Shown: positions 1 to 7,695 of the stretch, piece after piece | How positions within the stretch are numbered: position 1 is the stretch's first letter | Layout of the letters: every line of letters starts with the position of its first letter | NCBI GenBank assembly: GCA_021325495.1 | Contig: JAJPGZ010000001.1 | Coordinates: 62,001-126,000 of the forward strand | Source: Spartobacteria bacterium | Lineage (GTDB): Bacteria; Verrucomicrobiota; Verrucomicrobiia; Chthoniobacterales; UBA10450 | Length of the DNA stretch: 64,000 nt | Direction of reading: 5' to 3' | Made by a program: the position numbers and the translations under genes | The notes under the pieces: model-generated | Databases searched by the model: none | What the model was told of the DNA's origin: nothing | Seen by the model: only the letters and a program-made list of their open reading frames with translations

Positions 1-446
1 GTGCCGGGCGTGAGCACGCGGCACTTCACGCGATTGGCGCGTTTCTCCAGCACTTCCATCCGGATCATGCCGTTATCGACCAGCACGATGTCGCCGACAT
101 TGATGTCGTTTACGAGCCCTTCGTAATTTACGTCCACCGAATATTTCTCTTCGCTCTTCGCCCCGCGCACGGTGAACTCGATTACGTCGCCCGGTTTCAA
201 TTGCAGATCGGTCTTTACCTCGCCCGTGCGAATGGCCGGACCTTGCGTGTCGAGCAGGATGGCGATGGAGCGCTTTGCTTTTTCGGCCAGCTCGCGAATC
301 AGCGGCACAATCTTTCGCACCCAATCATGCTGGGCGTGGCTCATGTTCAGCCGGAAAACATCCACTCCGGCTTCGATCATTTGCGCGAGGATTTCGCGGC
401 TCTCGCTCGCCGGCCCGAGCGTGCAGATGATTTTGGTTTTGCGCAT
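1..446 (-). CDS. pyk: Pyruvate kinase, N-terminal part (runs off the left edge)
   Basis: Pyruvate kinase converts phosphoenolpyruvate and ADP to pyruvate and ATP in the cytoplasm. About 148 N-terminal residues are present; the remainder lies beyond base 1. The opening strand TKIICTLGPAS, followed by VFRLNMSHAQ and LLDTQGPAIRTG, are the conserved barrel strands of the family, and the downstream segment GDIVLVDNGMI belongs to the beta-rich B domain. The ATG at 446 leaves the usual three-residue lead before the first strand. A copy of the AAGATCGACA motif ends seven bases upstream of the start, and an inverted-repeat element follows upstream of that. Identity is secure; isozyme type cannot be judged from this fragment. 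Confidence 0.93.
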   Translation of the reverse strand, partial: MRKTKIICTLGPASESREILAQMIEAGVDVFRLNMSHAQHDWVRKIVPLIRELAEKAKRSIAILLDTQGPAIRTGEVKTDLQLKPGDVIEFTVRGAKSEEKYSVDVNYEGLVNDINVGDIVLVDNGMIRMEVLEKRANRVKCRVLTPG

Positions 447-465
447 CCGACGATGTCGATCTTCC

Positions 466-543
466 TGTCATTCCGAGCGAAGTCGAGGAATCTCTAATCG
501 ATTGCTCGCGGCAAGAGATGTCTCGACTCCGCTCAACATGACA
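466..543. repeat. Small inverted-repeat (MITE/REP-like) element, full copy
   Basis: A 78-bp element whose ends are TGTCATTCCGAGCGAAGTCG on the left and a related inverse arm ending in CAACATGACA on the right, so the termini TGTCA/TGACA are inverted repeats. It separates the pyk start from the DUF4142 gene. Related copies occur at 6450-6548 (full), 15689-15718 and 24421-24450 (left arm only). No coding capacity for a transposase; this is a non-autonomous repeat. Confidence 0.75.
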
Positions 544-579
544 AAGAAAAAAAGCGGCGCGCCTTGTTAGGCGCGCCGC
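544..579 (-). terminator. Rho-independent terminator of the DUF4142 gene
   Basis: A perfect 10-bp stem (554-563 paired with 570-579, GCGGCGCGCC arm) with a six-base loop; read on the minus strand it is followed directly by a T-rich run (complement of AAAGAAAAAAA at 543-553). It lies 28 bases past the stop codon of the minus-strand gene at 607. Confidence 0.85.
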
Positions 580-606
580 TCTGCAATCAAACGAATTGTT
601 TGCGAA

Positions 607-1176
607 TTATTTCAGTTTGCCCTGAATCTCTTTCGCCATCTGCAAATGCTGGCTCACGATTTTCGCGGTTTTGTCTGCGAATTTTTTCAAGTCGGCATCG
701 CTGCCGTCTTTCGCTTCCTTTTGAAACTCGGCCAGATCTTTTTCATGATCCTTTACCATCTGGTCCATGTAATCCTTGTCCGATTTCCATTTGCCCATTG
801 ACTTCGCCGCCGGCAACGAAACGCCTTCTTCCTTGGCCAGCGCCATCAGCTCGTTGTTCGCTTTGCTGTGATCGGCGACCATGCGATTGCCGAATTTTTT
901 CACATCGGCGCTCTGCGCATTCTGCGCCGCCATCTTGCCCATCTCCACTTCCATCATCCCGCCTTTGGCCGCGTTCGTGATGAAGTTTTTGTCCTGCGCG
1001 CTGAGTTGTTTGGCGCCCGCTTTTGCAGTTTGGGCCGTCCGCTTCGACGCATCCGTCGGAGCGTTCGGATTTCCGGCCACCGGCGTTTTCCCAAAGGGAT
1101 TGAGCGCGCTGGCGCTGCCGGCGATGGCTACACACGCGAGCGTAGCGATAGAAATAATGATCGATTTGTTTTTCAT
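607..1176 (-). CDS. Secreted DUF4142 (ferritin-like) protein
   Basis: 189 residues. The first ~24 residues form a Sec signal peptide (Lys-rich start, hydrophobic core, ending ALA/SASA), so the product is exported. The rest is helical and charged, with the DUF4142 pattern: a first helix beginning LSAQDKNFITNAAKGGMMEV, a central FGNRMVADHSKANNEL segment and a last helix with AKIVSQHLQMAKEIQ. The family has a ferritin-like four-helix fold and no settled biochemical role; it is often linked to stress or envelope functions. I chose ATG 1174-1176 because it opens the signal peptide; the reading frame extends upstream to 1275 without signal-peptide character. A strong terminator follows at 544-579, so it looks monocistronic. 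Confidence 0.85.
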   Translation of the reverse strand: MKNKSIIISIATLACVAIAGSASALNPFGKTPVAGNPNAPTDASKRTAQTAKAGAKQLSAQDKNFITNAAKGGMMEVEMGKMAAQNAQSADVKKFGNRMVADHSKANNELMALAKEEGVSLPAAKSMGKWKSDKDYMDQMVKDHEKDLAEFQKEAKDGSDADLKKFADKTAKIVSQHLQMAKEIQGKLK

Positions 1177-1306
1177 AAGTTTTTTGTCGGTTGAAAATGC
1201 CGGGGCTTTCCCGGCATTGAAGATTCGAATCTTCACCCGACCTTGGACGTGAAGACAAGCTTCTCCTTCAACCAATCTTCAGCGCGCAAGATCGACAATC
1301 GACCTC

Positions 1307-2722
1307 TCACGGCGTGCCCGCGCCTTGTCGATACGAGCTCTCGACCCGCTCGGCCACGTCCTTGTAACCGTAATCCGCCTCGTAAATTTGCTTCATGCAG
1401 TCGAGCGACTTCGCGGCCTCGCCCATCTGCGCGTAGACCAGCCCGAGATTGTAAACGATCTGCTTCTTCATCGCGTCCATCGAGAGAATCTCGCGCGCCG
1501 CTTCCTCGAGTTGTTTCGTCGCGAGATCGAGCATGCCGAGCTCGCGATAACAAACCCCGAGAAGATTCATCGCTTTCAAACGCGCATTCGGATTTTGGCG
1601 CGCGCGCTGCAATTCCGGGACTGCTTCGCGAAATTGTCCCACGTTCGCCAATTGCTCGCCGAACTCGAAACGCAATTGCAAATCGGTCGGATTGCGCTCG
1701 ACGCGTTTGCGCGCGTCGTCGATGACCAATTCCGCGCGTTGCTTTTTCGCCGCGGCCAATTCCGCCAAGCGTTTGTCGCGTTCGTCGTTGTCGATCTTGT
1801 CCGACGCCAGAAATTCTTCGTGAATGGCGATCTCGCGCTCGGCCCGTTTCATTTTCAAATCCGAAACTTTGCGCACCAGACCCGCGTCGCTCCCGCCGGT
1901 CAGATCGACCGCGTATTGATACCACTGCATCGCGGTGTCGAGATCTTCCTTCTCTTCGTTCAACGCCCCCAGCTTTCGCGCAAGATCGACATTTTGCGGC
2001 GCGGCCTGATGCGCTGCATACGTTTCCGCGATCTGCTGGTCTAACGACTCCCCCGTCAGCTTCATCCGCGATTGTTGCTCGAGCGAAATGGCCGCGTCCT
2101 TGTCCTTGATCAGGTCGCGATAACTTTCCGCCTGCGTCCAACCGCCCGTCGTCATCGACGCGCGCGCCGCCGCATCCTTGCCTAACCGCAACGCATCGGC
2201 ATCGAGGGGATCGATCTCGCTGATCCGGTTGTAAATCTCGACCGCCTTGTCGCTGTCGTTCATCGCGTAATAAACGCGCCCGAGTTCGTGCAGCAGCTTT
2301 GTGTCTTTCGGATTTTCCTCGAGTAACGTTTGCAAGGCGAAAGCACCGATCTCAGGCCAGCCCGCCGCTATCGCCGCATCTTTCAACACCAGGTTCGCCT
2401 GTTTATTATAAGGATCATCTTCGAACACCTTCTCGATCAACTCGACCGCGCGCTTCGGCTCCTTCTTGACTTCACGTTGCGCTTTCATCACCGCGATCGG
2501 CGCGGTCGAGATTCCGAACATCGAGCGCTTGGCCGTTTTCTTTTTCGCCACTTCCGCGCGCCTGAGCAATTGTCGCCCGGTCAAAAACTCCGGCTCCTGT
2601 TTTAGAATTCCCTGCAAAAGCGAAATGGCGTAACCGAAATTGCGCAGCTCGATCGCCGCCACCGCCTTCAACCAATGCGCGCGCTGCGTTTCGCTTAATT
2701 CCTTTTCGGTCTTAACCGCCAT
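1307..2722 (-). CDS. TPR-repeat protein
   Basis: 471 residues, predicted cytoplasmic. Helical repeats of tetratricopeptide type run through most of the length; clear ones are around residues 130-170 (LLHELGRVYYAMNDSDKAVEIYN) and near the C-terminus (KAMNLLGVCYRELGMLDLA and IVYNLGLVYAQMGEAAKSLD). TPRs mediate protein-protein contact; no enzymatic domain is visible, so the partner is unknown. The start at 2722 is chosen because the preceding small ORF ends at 2712 and overlaps it, suggesting translational coupling; the frame is open further upstream to 2758. The motif copy at 1982 is read here as part of NVDLARK. Confidence 0.8.
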   Translation of the reverse strand: MAVKTEKELSETQRAHWLKAVAAIELRNFGYAISLLQGILKQEPEFLTGRQLLRRAEVAKKKTAKRSMFGISTAPIAVMKAQREVKKEPKRAVELIEKVFEDDPYNKQANLVLKDAAIAAGWPEIGAFALQTLLEENPKDTKLLHELGRVYYAMNDSDKAVEIYNRISEIDPLDADALRLGKDAAARASMTTGGWTQAESYRDLIKDKDAAISLEQQSRMKLTGESLDQQIAETYAAHQAAPQNVDLARKLGALNEEKEDLDTAMQWYQYAVDLTGGSDAGLVRKVSDLKMKRAEREIAIHEEFLASDKIDNDERDKRLAELAAAKKQRAELVIDDARKRVERNPTDLQLRFEFGEQLANVGQFREAVPELQRARQNPNARLKAMNLLGVCYRELGMLDLATKQLEEAAREILSMDAMKKQIVYNLGLVYAQMGEAAKSLDCMKQIYEADYGYKDVAERVESSYRQGAGTP

Positions 2723-2834
2723 ATAGCATCCACAAAACCAAAGACACGACGGCTCCAATCAGCAAAATGGCTAGCCGGATTTTGGCTCCGAGCGTCCACC
2801 TAAGCCCTTGTCCGGGGATAAAGGAGCGCAACAT
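2712..2834 (-). CDS. Possible 40-residue single-span membrane protein
   Basis: A short frame opens with ATG at 2832-2834, ten bases after the mutS stop, and closes with TAA at 2712-2714, overlapping the start of the TPR gene by 11 bases. It reads as a basic, Trp-containing N-terminus followed by a clean hydrophobic span (AILLIGAVVSLVLWMLY) and two terminal glycines. The ribosome-binding site is weak and I do not recognise the family. The operon position and the intact transmembrane span are the only support; it could be chance. Confidence 0.4.
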   Translation of the reverse strand: MLRSFIPGQGLRWTLGAKIRLAILLIGAVVSLVLWMLYGG

Positions 2835-2843
2835 GTTATCTCA

Positions 2844-5381
2844 CTATAACAGATCGAGCTGTGGCTTGTCTGCCTTCGGCAATGAAGATGTCGATCTTTT
2901 CTTTTTTGGTTTCGGCTGCGTGCTCGCGCCGTTGGGATTTTCGAGATGTGAGAGAATATCTTTAGCGCGATCGAGAATTTCTTTGGGCAACCCGGCCAGT
3001 CGCGCCACTTGAATTCCGTAACTCTTGTCCGCGCCGCCGGGAATAATCTTGCGCAGAAAAATGATCTGATCGTTCCATTCCCGCACCGCGACATTGAAGT
3101 TCGCCACTCCTTTGCGTTCGGTCGCGAGCTTGGTCAGCTCATGGTAATGCGTCGCGAACAACGTCCGCGCTTTGATTTTGTCGTGCAGAAACTCCGCCAC
3201 GCTCCACGCAATCGACAATCCATCGAAGGTCGAAGTGCCGCGTCCGATCTCGTCGAGAATGACTAACGAACGCTCAGTTGCATTGTTCACGATGTTCGCT
3301 GTCTCGTTCATCTCGACCATGAAGGTCGATTGGCCGCGCGATAGATCGTCATTCGCGCCCACCCGTGTAAAAATGCGATCGACCAATCCGATCTCCGCAC
3401 TCGCTGCCGGCACGAAGCTGCCGATCTGCGCCATCAAGGTGATGAGCGCGACCTGGCGAATGTAAGTCGATTTGCCGGCCATGTTCGGCCCGGTCACGAT
3501 CGCCATCCGAATCTTTTCGTCGAGCTCGGTGTCGTTAGGCACGAACTTCTCTTCGACCAGATTTTGATCGAGCACCGGATGTCGCCCGTCTTTGATGCAA
3601 AGCTTCAACGAATCGTTCAGCGTCGGCCGGCAGTAATGAAACAATCGCGCCGTCTCCGCGAATGACGCGATAAGATCGACAATCGCTATTGCGTCCGCGG
3701 TGCGCTGAATGTCGCCTAACGACCGCAAAGTCTCGTCGCGCAATTTCTGGAAGAGCTCGTACTCCAAATTCCGCGCCCGTTCGTCCGCGCCCAGAATCTT
3801 CGCCTCCATTTCCTTCAACTCCGGCGTGATGAAACGCTCGCCGCCTACCGTCGTCTGCTTGCGCGTGTACCGCTCCGGCACGCTCGCCAGATTCGATTTC
3901 GTGATCTCGATGAAGTAACCGAAGACAGAATTGTAACGGACCTTGAGCGATTTGATTCCGGTCGCCGCGATTTCGCGCTCCTGTAATTCGCCGATCCAGT
4001 TTTTGCCATCGCGCGAAGCTTTCCGCATCTCGTCAAGATCGACATCGTACCCGTCGCGGAAAATTCCTCCTTCCTTCAATTGAAACGGCGGTTCATCTAC
4101 GATTGCCTTCGAAAGCTTTGCTCCGAGCCCGGGCATTTCCTGAATTTCGCCGTGAAGAAATTCCGCCAGCGACTGGTAGTGACGGCTCTCCGAGCTGTCC
4201 CCATTCTTGGGACGCCTCGGAGATGCGTCCCTACCGAAGTTGATTCGCTCGATCAATTTCGCCATCTCGGCTTTCAATTTCGGAATTTGTTGCAGCGAAA
4301 TTTTGAGCGCGACGAGGTCACGCGCGTTGCCGCTTGCCTGACTCAATCGCCCAATCGCGCGCTCGATATCGCGAATCGCTTTCAACTGCTCGCGCAATCC
4401 GGCGAGCACGTCGGGCTCACGCAAAAGATCGACAATCAACTGTTGCCGCCATTCCAGCTCGGTCAGATTGCGCAGCGGCTGGAGAATCCATGAACGCAAT
4501 TTGCGCCCGCCCATCGGCGTGACCGTGCGATCGAGCACGCCTAACAAACTCGTGTCGCGCGCGCCGCGCGATTCGACCAGCTCGAGATTGGTTTGCGTAG
4601 CCGCGTCGATGATGACGTACTCGCTCGCCGCATCGCACTTCAACGAGGCGAGATGATCGACCTTTCGCCGCAGTTGATGTTTGAGATAATGAACAATCGC
4701 GCCGGCGGCGCCGACCGCGGCCGACATTTGCGTGCAGCCGAAACCGTCGAGCGATTTCGTTTTGAAATGCTCGCAGAGCGTGAACGTGGCGTGCTCCGGC
4801 AAAAACGCGTAGCTGTCGTACTCGAGCGCGCGATTTAATTCGCCGAGCGCTTCTTTTTGTTCGGCGCTGAACAACAACTCAGACGGCGACACGCGCGCGA
4901 GCTCGTTCACGAGTGAATGTCGATCTTGCAATTGCGCGAGACGAAACTCGCCGGTCGTCAGGTCGGCATAAGCGAATCCGTAAACGCCGTTGTCGATATA
5001 AACCGCGCCGAGATAATTCGCGCGTTTCGATTCGAGCAGGTCGAGATCGCTCACCGTCCCCGCGCTGATGATCTGCGTAATGTCGCGATCGACAATTTTC
5101 TTCCCCGGCGTCGGCTCGCTCGTCTGATCGCAAATCGCGACTCGCTTTCCGGCTTTGATCAGTTTCGCGATGTAATTCTGCGCGGCGTGATAGGGCACCC
5201 CGCACATCGGGACGGTGTTCCGTTTCGTTAGGGCAACATTGAGAATGCCCGACGCTTCCTTTGCGTCTTCGAAAAACAATTCGTAGAAATCGCCTAACCG
5301 AAAGAGCAGCAGTGTGTCGGCCGGAATACTCGTGCGCAGCCGTTGATACTGCTGCATCATCGGAGTGAGCGCGTCGGCCAT
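2844..5381 (-). CDS. mutS: DNA mismatch repair protein MutS
   Basis: 845 residues, close to the family norm. MutS recognises mispaired and looped-out bases and recruits MutL. The mismatch-reading FYE element is in domain I (RLGDFYELFFEDA). The C-terminal ATPase carries Walker A TGPNMAGKSTYIRQ, Walker B LVILDEIGRGTSTFDG and the ATHYHEL signature. The ATG at 5381 is preferred over an adjacent TTG. Between the core and lever domains (around 4160-4235) there is an extra stretch reading RDASPRRPKNG that is encoded by a small palindrome and is not part of the usual MutS sequence. Several AAGATCGACA copies (3672, 4035, 4425) lie inside the gene without disturbing conserved blocks. Confidence 0.97.
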   Translation of the reverse strand: MADALTPMMQQYQRLRTSIPADTLLLFRLGDFYELFFEDAKEASGILNVALTKRNTVPMCGVPYHAAQNYIAKLIKAGKRVAICDQTSEPTPGKKIVDRDITQIISAGTVSDLDLLESKRANYLGAVYIDNGVYGFAYADLTTGEFRLAQLQDRHSLVNELARVSPSELLFSAEQKEALGELNRALEYDSYAFLPEHATFTLCEHFKTKSLDGFGCTQMSAAVGAAGAIVHYLKHQLRRKVDHLASLKCDAASEYVIIDAATQTNLELVESRGARDTSLLGVLDRTVTPMGGRKLRSWILQPLRNLTELEWRQQLIVDLLREPDVLAGLREQLKAIRDIERAIGRLSQASGNARDLVALKISLQQIPKLKAEMAKLIERINFGRDASPRRPKNGDSSESRHYQSLAEFLHGEIQEMPGLGAKLSKAIVDEPPFQLKEGGIFRDGYDVDLDEMRKASRDGKNWIGELQEREIAATGIKSLKVRYNSVFGYFIEITKSNLASVPERYTRKQTTVGGERFITPELKEMEAKILGADERARNLEYELFQKLRDETLRSLGDIQRTADAIAIVDLIASFAETARLFHYCRPTLNDSLKLCIKDGRHPVLDQNLVEEKFVPNDTELDEKIRMAIVTGPNMAGKSTYIRQVALITLMAQIGSFVPAASAEIGLVDRIFTRVGANDDLSRGQSTFMVEMNETANIVNNATERSLVILDEIGRGTSTFDGLSIAWSVAEFLHDKIKARTLFATHYHELTKLATERKGVANFNVAVREWNDQIIFLRKIIPGGADKSYGIQVARLAGLPKEILDRAKDILSHLENPNGASTQPKPKKKRSTSSLPKADKPQLDLL
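4209..4231. repeat. Short palindromic repeat inside mutS
   Basis: GGGACGC (4209-4215) pairs with GCGTCCC (4225-4231) around a nine-base loop CTCGGAGAT. The encoded residues interrupt the MutS sequence in a variable part, consistent with a REP-like insertion kept in frame. I saw no second copy in this window. Confidence 0.5.
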
Positions 5382-5421
5382 CAATTAATGATGCAAGATC
5401 GACAATCGAATTAAAAGCCTG

Positions 5422-6441
5422 CTAATCCCGCACCGTGGTCATGCCTTGCCGCGCGATACGATCGATCAACTCCGGATAAGGCAGTCCCGCTTTCCCGGCC
5501 GCGAGCGCGAAATCTTCGTCATCGGCCAAATGCGGATTCGGGTTCGCTTCGATGAAATAAACCTTGTTGTCCGCGCTCAGTCGCAGATCGATGCGCGCGT
5601 AACCGTCGATCGTGAGCAGTCGATAAATACGTTTACAATTGTCCTCGATCTCAGCCACGAGCGCCGGATCGAGATTTTCCGCGAACTGGTTTTCCATTCC
5701 CCATTTTTTCCGATACTCCTCGTCCCACTTCGCCTTGAACGTCGCGATCTTCGGTTCGTTAGGCGGGACTTCGCGAAAAACCATCTCGCGCAGCGGGAAA
5801 ACGGCGAGGCGCGTGTTGCCCATGATGCTGACGTAGAGTTCGCGGCCTTCGATGTATTCTTCCGCGATGGCGTCGCTCTTGTATTTTTCGTGAATGAATC
5901 CGATGCGCTCGCGGAATTGTTCATCGTTTTCCACGAGCGAATTTCTCGAGATCCCGTAGGACGCTTCTTCTTTCACCGGCTTCACCAGAATCGGAAACTT
6001 CAATTGTTTCGGACGCCCGATGCGTTGTCCACGCGGCACGACCACGAAATTCGGCGCGCGGATTCCGTGGTAGTGCAGAATTTTTTTCGAGATGCCTTTG
6101 TGTTTGCACAAGGTCAGCCCGGTCGAGCCGCAGCCGGTGAAAGGCAGTTCCTGCATTTCCAAAAACGAAACGATGTTCTGGTCGAACCCGGAGTTGTTTT
6201 TGAATTGCTCGACCAGATTGAAAAGCACGTCGGGCGCGAACGTCTCCAGTTTTTGTCGCAAAAGATCGACATCGTCATAAATCGCGAGATGCTCCGCGTC
6301 GTGGCCTAACGAAGCCAGCGCTTCCATCACGTTCTTCTCCGTCCGCCAGTCCGGCGTCTTCATCTCCTCGCTAAAATCCTGGTCGATCTTCGTCGGACTC
6401 GTGCCGTCGAACAGGACCAGGACTTTGAGTTTCTTCTTCAC
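5422..6441 (-). CDS. ATP-grasp ligase related to D-alanine-D-alanine ligase
   Basis: 339 residues with an ATP-grasp layout: an N-terminal Rossmann-like domain (LKVLVLFDGT), the central lid (FPILVKPVKEEASYG), the EEYIEGRELYVSI segment and the metal-binding C-terminal signature YARIDLRLSADNKVYFIEANPNPHLAD. This is the D-Ala-D-Ala ligase superfamily, which joins a carboxylate to an amine or thiol using ATP; a true Ddl is present in the division cluster at 30155, so this is a paralogue with another substrate. It lies just downstream of, and co-directional with, the zinc metallopeptidase at 6556, separated only by a small repeat element, so both may belong to one pathway. Substrate unknown. Confidence 0.85.
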   Translation of the reverse strand: MKKKLKVLVLFDGTSPTKIDQDFSEEMKTPDWRTEKNVMEALASLGHDAEHLAIYDDVDLLRQKLETFAPDVLFNLVEQFKNNSGFDQNIVSFLEMQELPFTGCGSTGLTLCKHKGISKKILHYHGIRAPNFVVVPRGQRIGRPKQLKFPILVKPVKEEASYGISRNSLVENDEQFRERIGFIHEKYKSDAIAEEYIEGRELYVSIMGNTRLAVFPLREMVFREVPPNEPKIATFKAKWDEEYRKKWGMENQFAENLDPALVAEIEDNCKRIYRLLTIDGYARIDLRLSADNKVYFIEANPNPHLADDEDFALAAGKAGLPYPELIDRIARQGMTTVRD

Positions 6442-6449
6442 AAACGGTT

Positions 6450-6548
6450 TGTCATTCTGAGCGCAGCGAAGAATCTCCGATCATTTCTGCTTCGTAGTCG
6501 CCTATGCAGAAAAATTGTCTGAGATGTTTCGCTCCGCTCAACATGACA
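6450..6548. repeat. Small inverted-repeat element, second full copy
   Basis: A 99-bp relative of the element at 466-543, again bounded by TGTCATTC on the left and GCTCAACATGACA on the right, with a different centre. It fills the gap between the metallopeptidase stop (6556) and the ATP-grasp start (6441). Confidence 0.7.
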
Positions 6549-6555
6549 GGTCTCA

Positions 6556-7572
6556 TTATTTCGTTCTCTTAAACTTCCCGGTGTGCAGATAATTCATGAC
6601 CAGCGTCGTGATGTACGAAGTCACGCGAAAATCTTGCTGCGGATCGTCGTTGAGCACGTGCAAATCAAGTTGATCCGCGCGCTCGATCAATCGCGATAAT
6701 AATTTATTCACGCGAAATTTCTTTTCGTTCGTCCACTGAGACACCGCGTTCAACAAGCGCCGCCGGCTTCGTCGCAAATAGGAGCTCGCGTAAATTCGCC
6801 CCGGTCCGGGTTGCGCCGTGAAAAGCTGGCGAAGATCGACATCGTAAAAATCGGGATAAGTGTCGGCATACATCTTTCGCTTCCGCGCGTAATACGTTTT
6901 CAGTTTTACATTGAGCCCGTTGTAATCGGCGGCCCGATAGTTAGGCATGTGCGTCGGCGGTTTGCCCGCAAGCGATCGCATCAATTCATCGACGTATTCC
7001 AATTTCCGCAGCGCACGCCACCCCGTATATTCCTTGCGCCAGTCGAGATTTGGCGTCAGCCAAACCGCGAACGTCTCCGCGAAATCTTCGTCCGGATGAC
7101 TTTGCGCGTACCAGTCTTCCAGATGCGTCACGTAACTGCGGCTGAACGGACGCGGCCGATACGTCATCGGCGTTCCTTCGCGCGAAGTTTTGCCGAAAAT
7201 TCTCTGCCATTTTTTCTTTCGATGCAGTTGGTAAGCGTGCGCGTACGCGTGCGCGGTTTCATGCCGGATCAATTTCATGAACCACTCCGGCGTTTCGCCT
7301 TCGACCTCGAGCATCATGCTCCGCTCCAGTCCGCGCAGCCGATTGTGCACGAGAAAAAACGGAACAAAGATCGATGGAAGATCGACAGGCACAAACCATT
7401 CATCGCCGATATGCACCGGCGGTTGAAACGTCAGCCCTTTCGCCGCGAGCTCATCGTAAAGCTGCTTGATCAACGGCTCGATCCCCGCGCCTTCCAACTT
7501 CAACCCGAGCGACGAAATACGACGCTCGAGAAGTTGCTCATCGGTTAACGAAACCCAGTCGGGCGTTTCCAT
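6556..7572 (-). CDS. Putative zinc metallopeptidase (HETAH motif)
   Basis: 338 residues, predicted cytoplasmic. The HExxH zinc site is in KLIRHETAHAYAHAYQLH, and EDFAETFAVWL about 60 residues later is a plausible source of the third ligand (Glu). This matches the family annotated as putative zinc-binding metallopeptidase. The gene is followed by the ATP-grasp ligase, which suggests a joint role, for example trimming and ligating a small peptide, but no substrate is evident. ATG 7570-7572 opens at METPDW; an alternative GTG at 7596 adds eight residues. The C-terminal third is rich in Arg and Lys. Confidence 0.8.
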   Translation of the reverse strand: METPDWVSLTDEQLLERRISSLGLKLEGAGIEPLIKQLYDELAAKGLTFQPPVHIGDEWFVPVDLPSIFVPFFLVHNRLRGLERSMMLEVEGETPEWFMKLIRHETAHAYAHAYQLHRKKKWQRIFGKTSREGTPMTYRPRPFSRSYVTHLEDWYAQSHPDEDFAETFAVWLTPNLDWRKEYTGWRALRKLEYVDELMRSLAGKPPTHMPNYRAADYNGLNVKLKTYYARKRKMYADTYPDFYDVDLRQLFTAQPGPGRIYASSYLRRSRRRLLNAVSQWTNEKKFRVNKLLSRLIERADQLDLHVLNDDPQQDFRVTSYITTLVMNYLHTGKFKRTK

Positions 7573-7622
7573 CTGGCAAATCGTATCACCGACCACTCCC
7601 CTGTCACGTTAGACAAAAAATA

Positions 7623-7635
7623 ACGCCAGCGGCGT
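7623..7635 (-). terminator. Small hairpin with T-run in the divergent intergenic region
   Basis: ACGCC and GGCGT form a five-base-pair stem around AGC; read on the minus strand the stem is followed by TATTTTTTG. It lies 27 bases upstream of the alternative GTG start (7596) of the metallopeptidase gene, so it could be an attenuator in its leader. The stem is short and the assignment weak. Confidence 0.25.
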
Positions 7636-7695
7636 CTCTTTATTGAACCCAACCGCGCCGGTTGATACATCTCACCAATAGTACATGTCGATCTT

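Noticed and set aside
5446-6309. Long antisense frame opposite the ATP-grasp gene
   Set aside because: Arg/Phe-rich shadow typical of GC-rich codon use; no recognisable domain.
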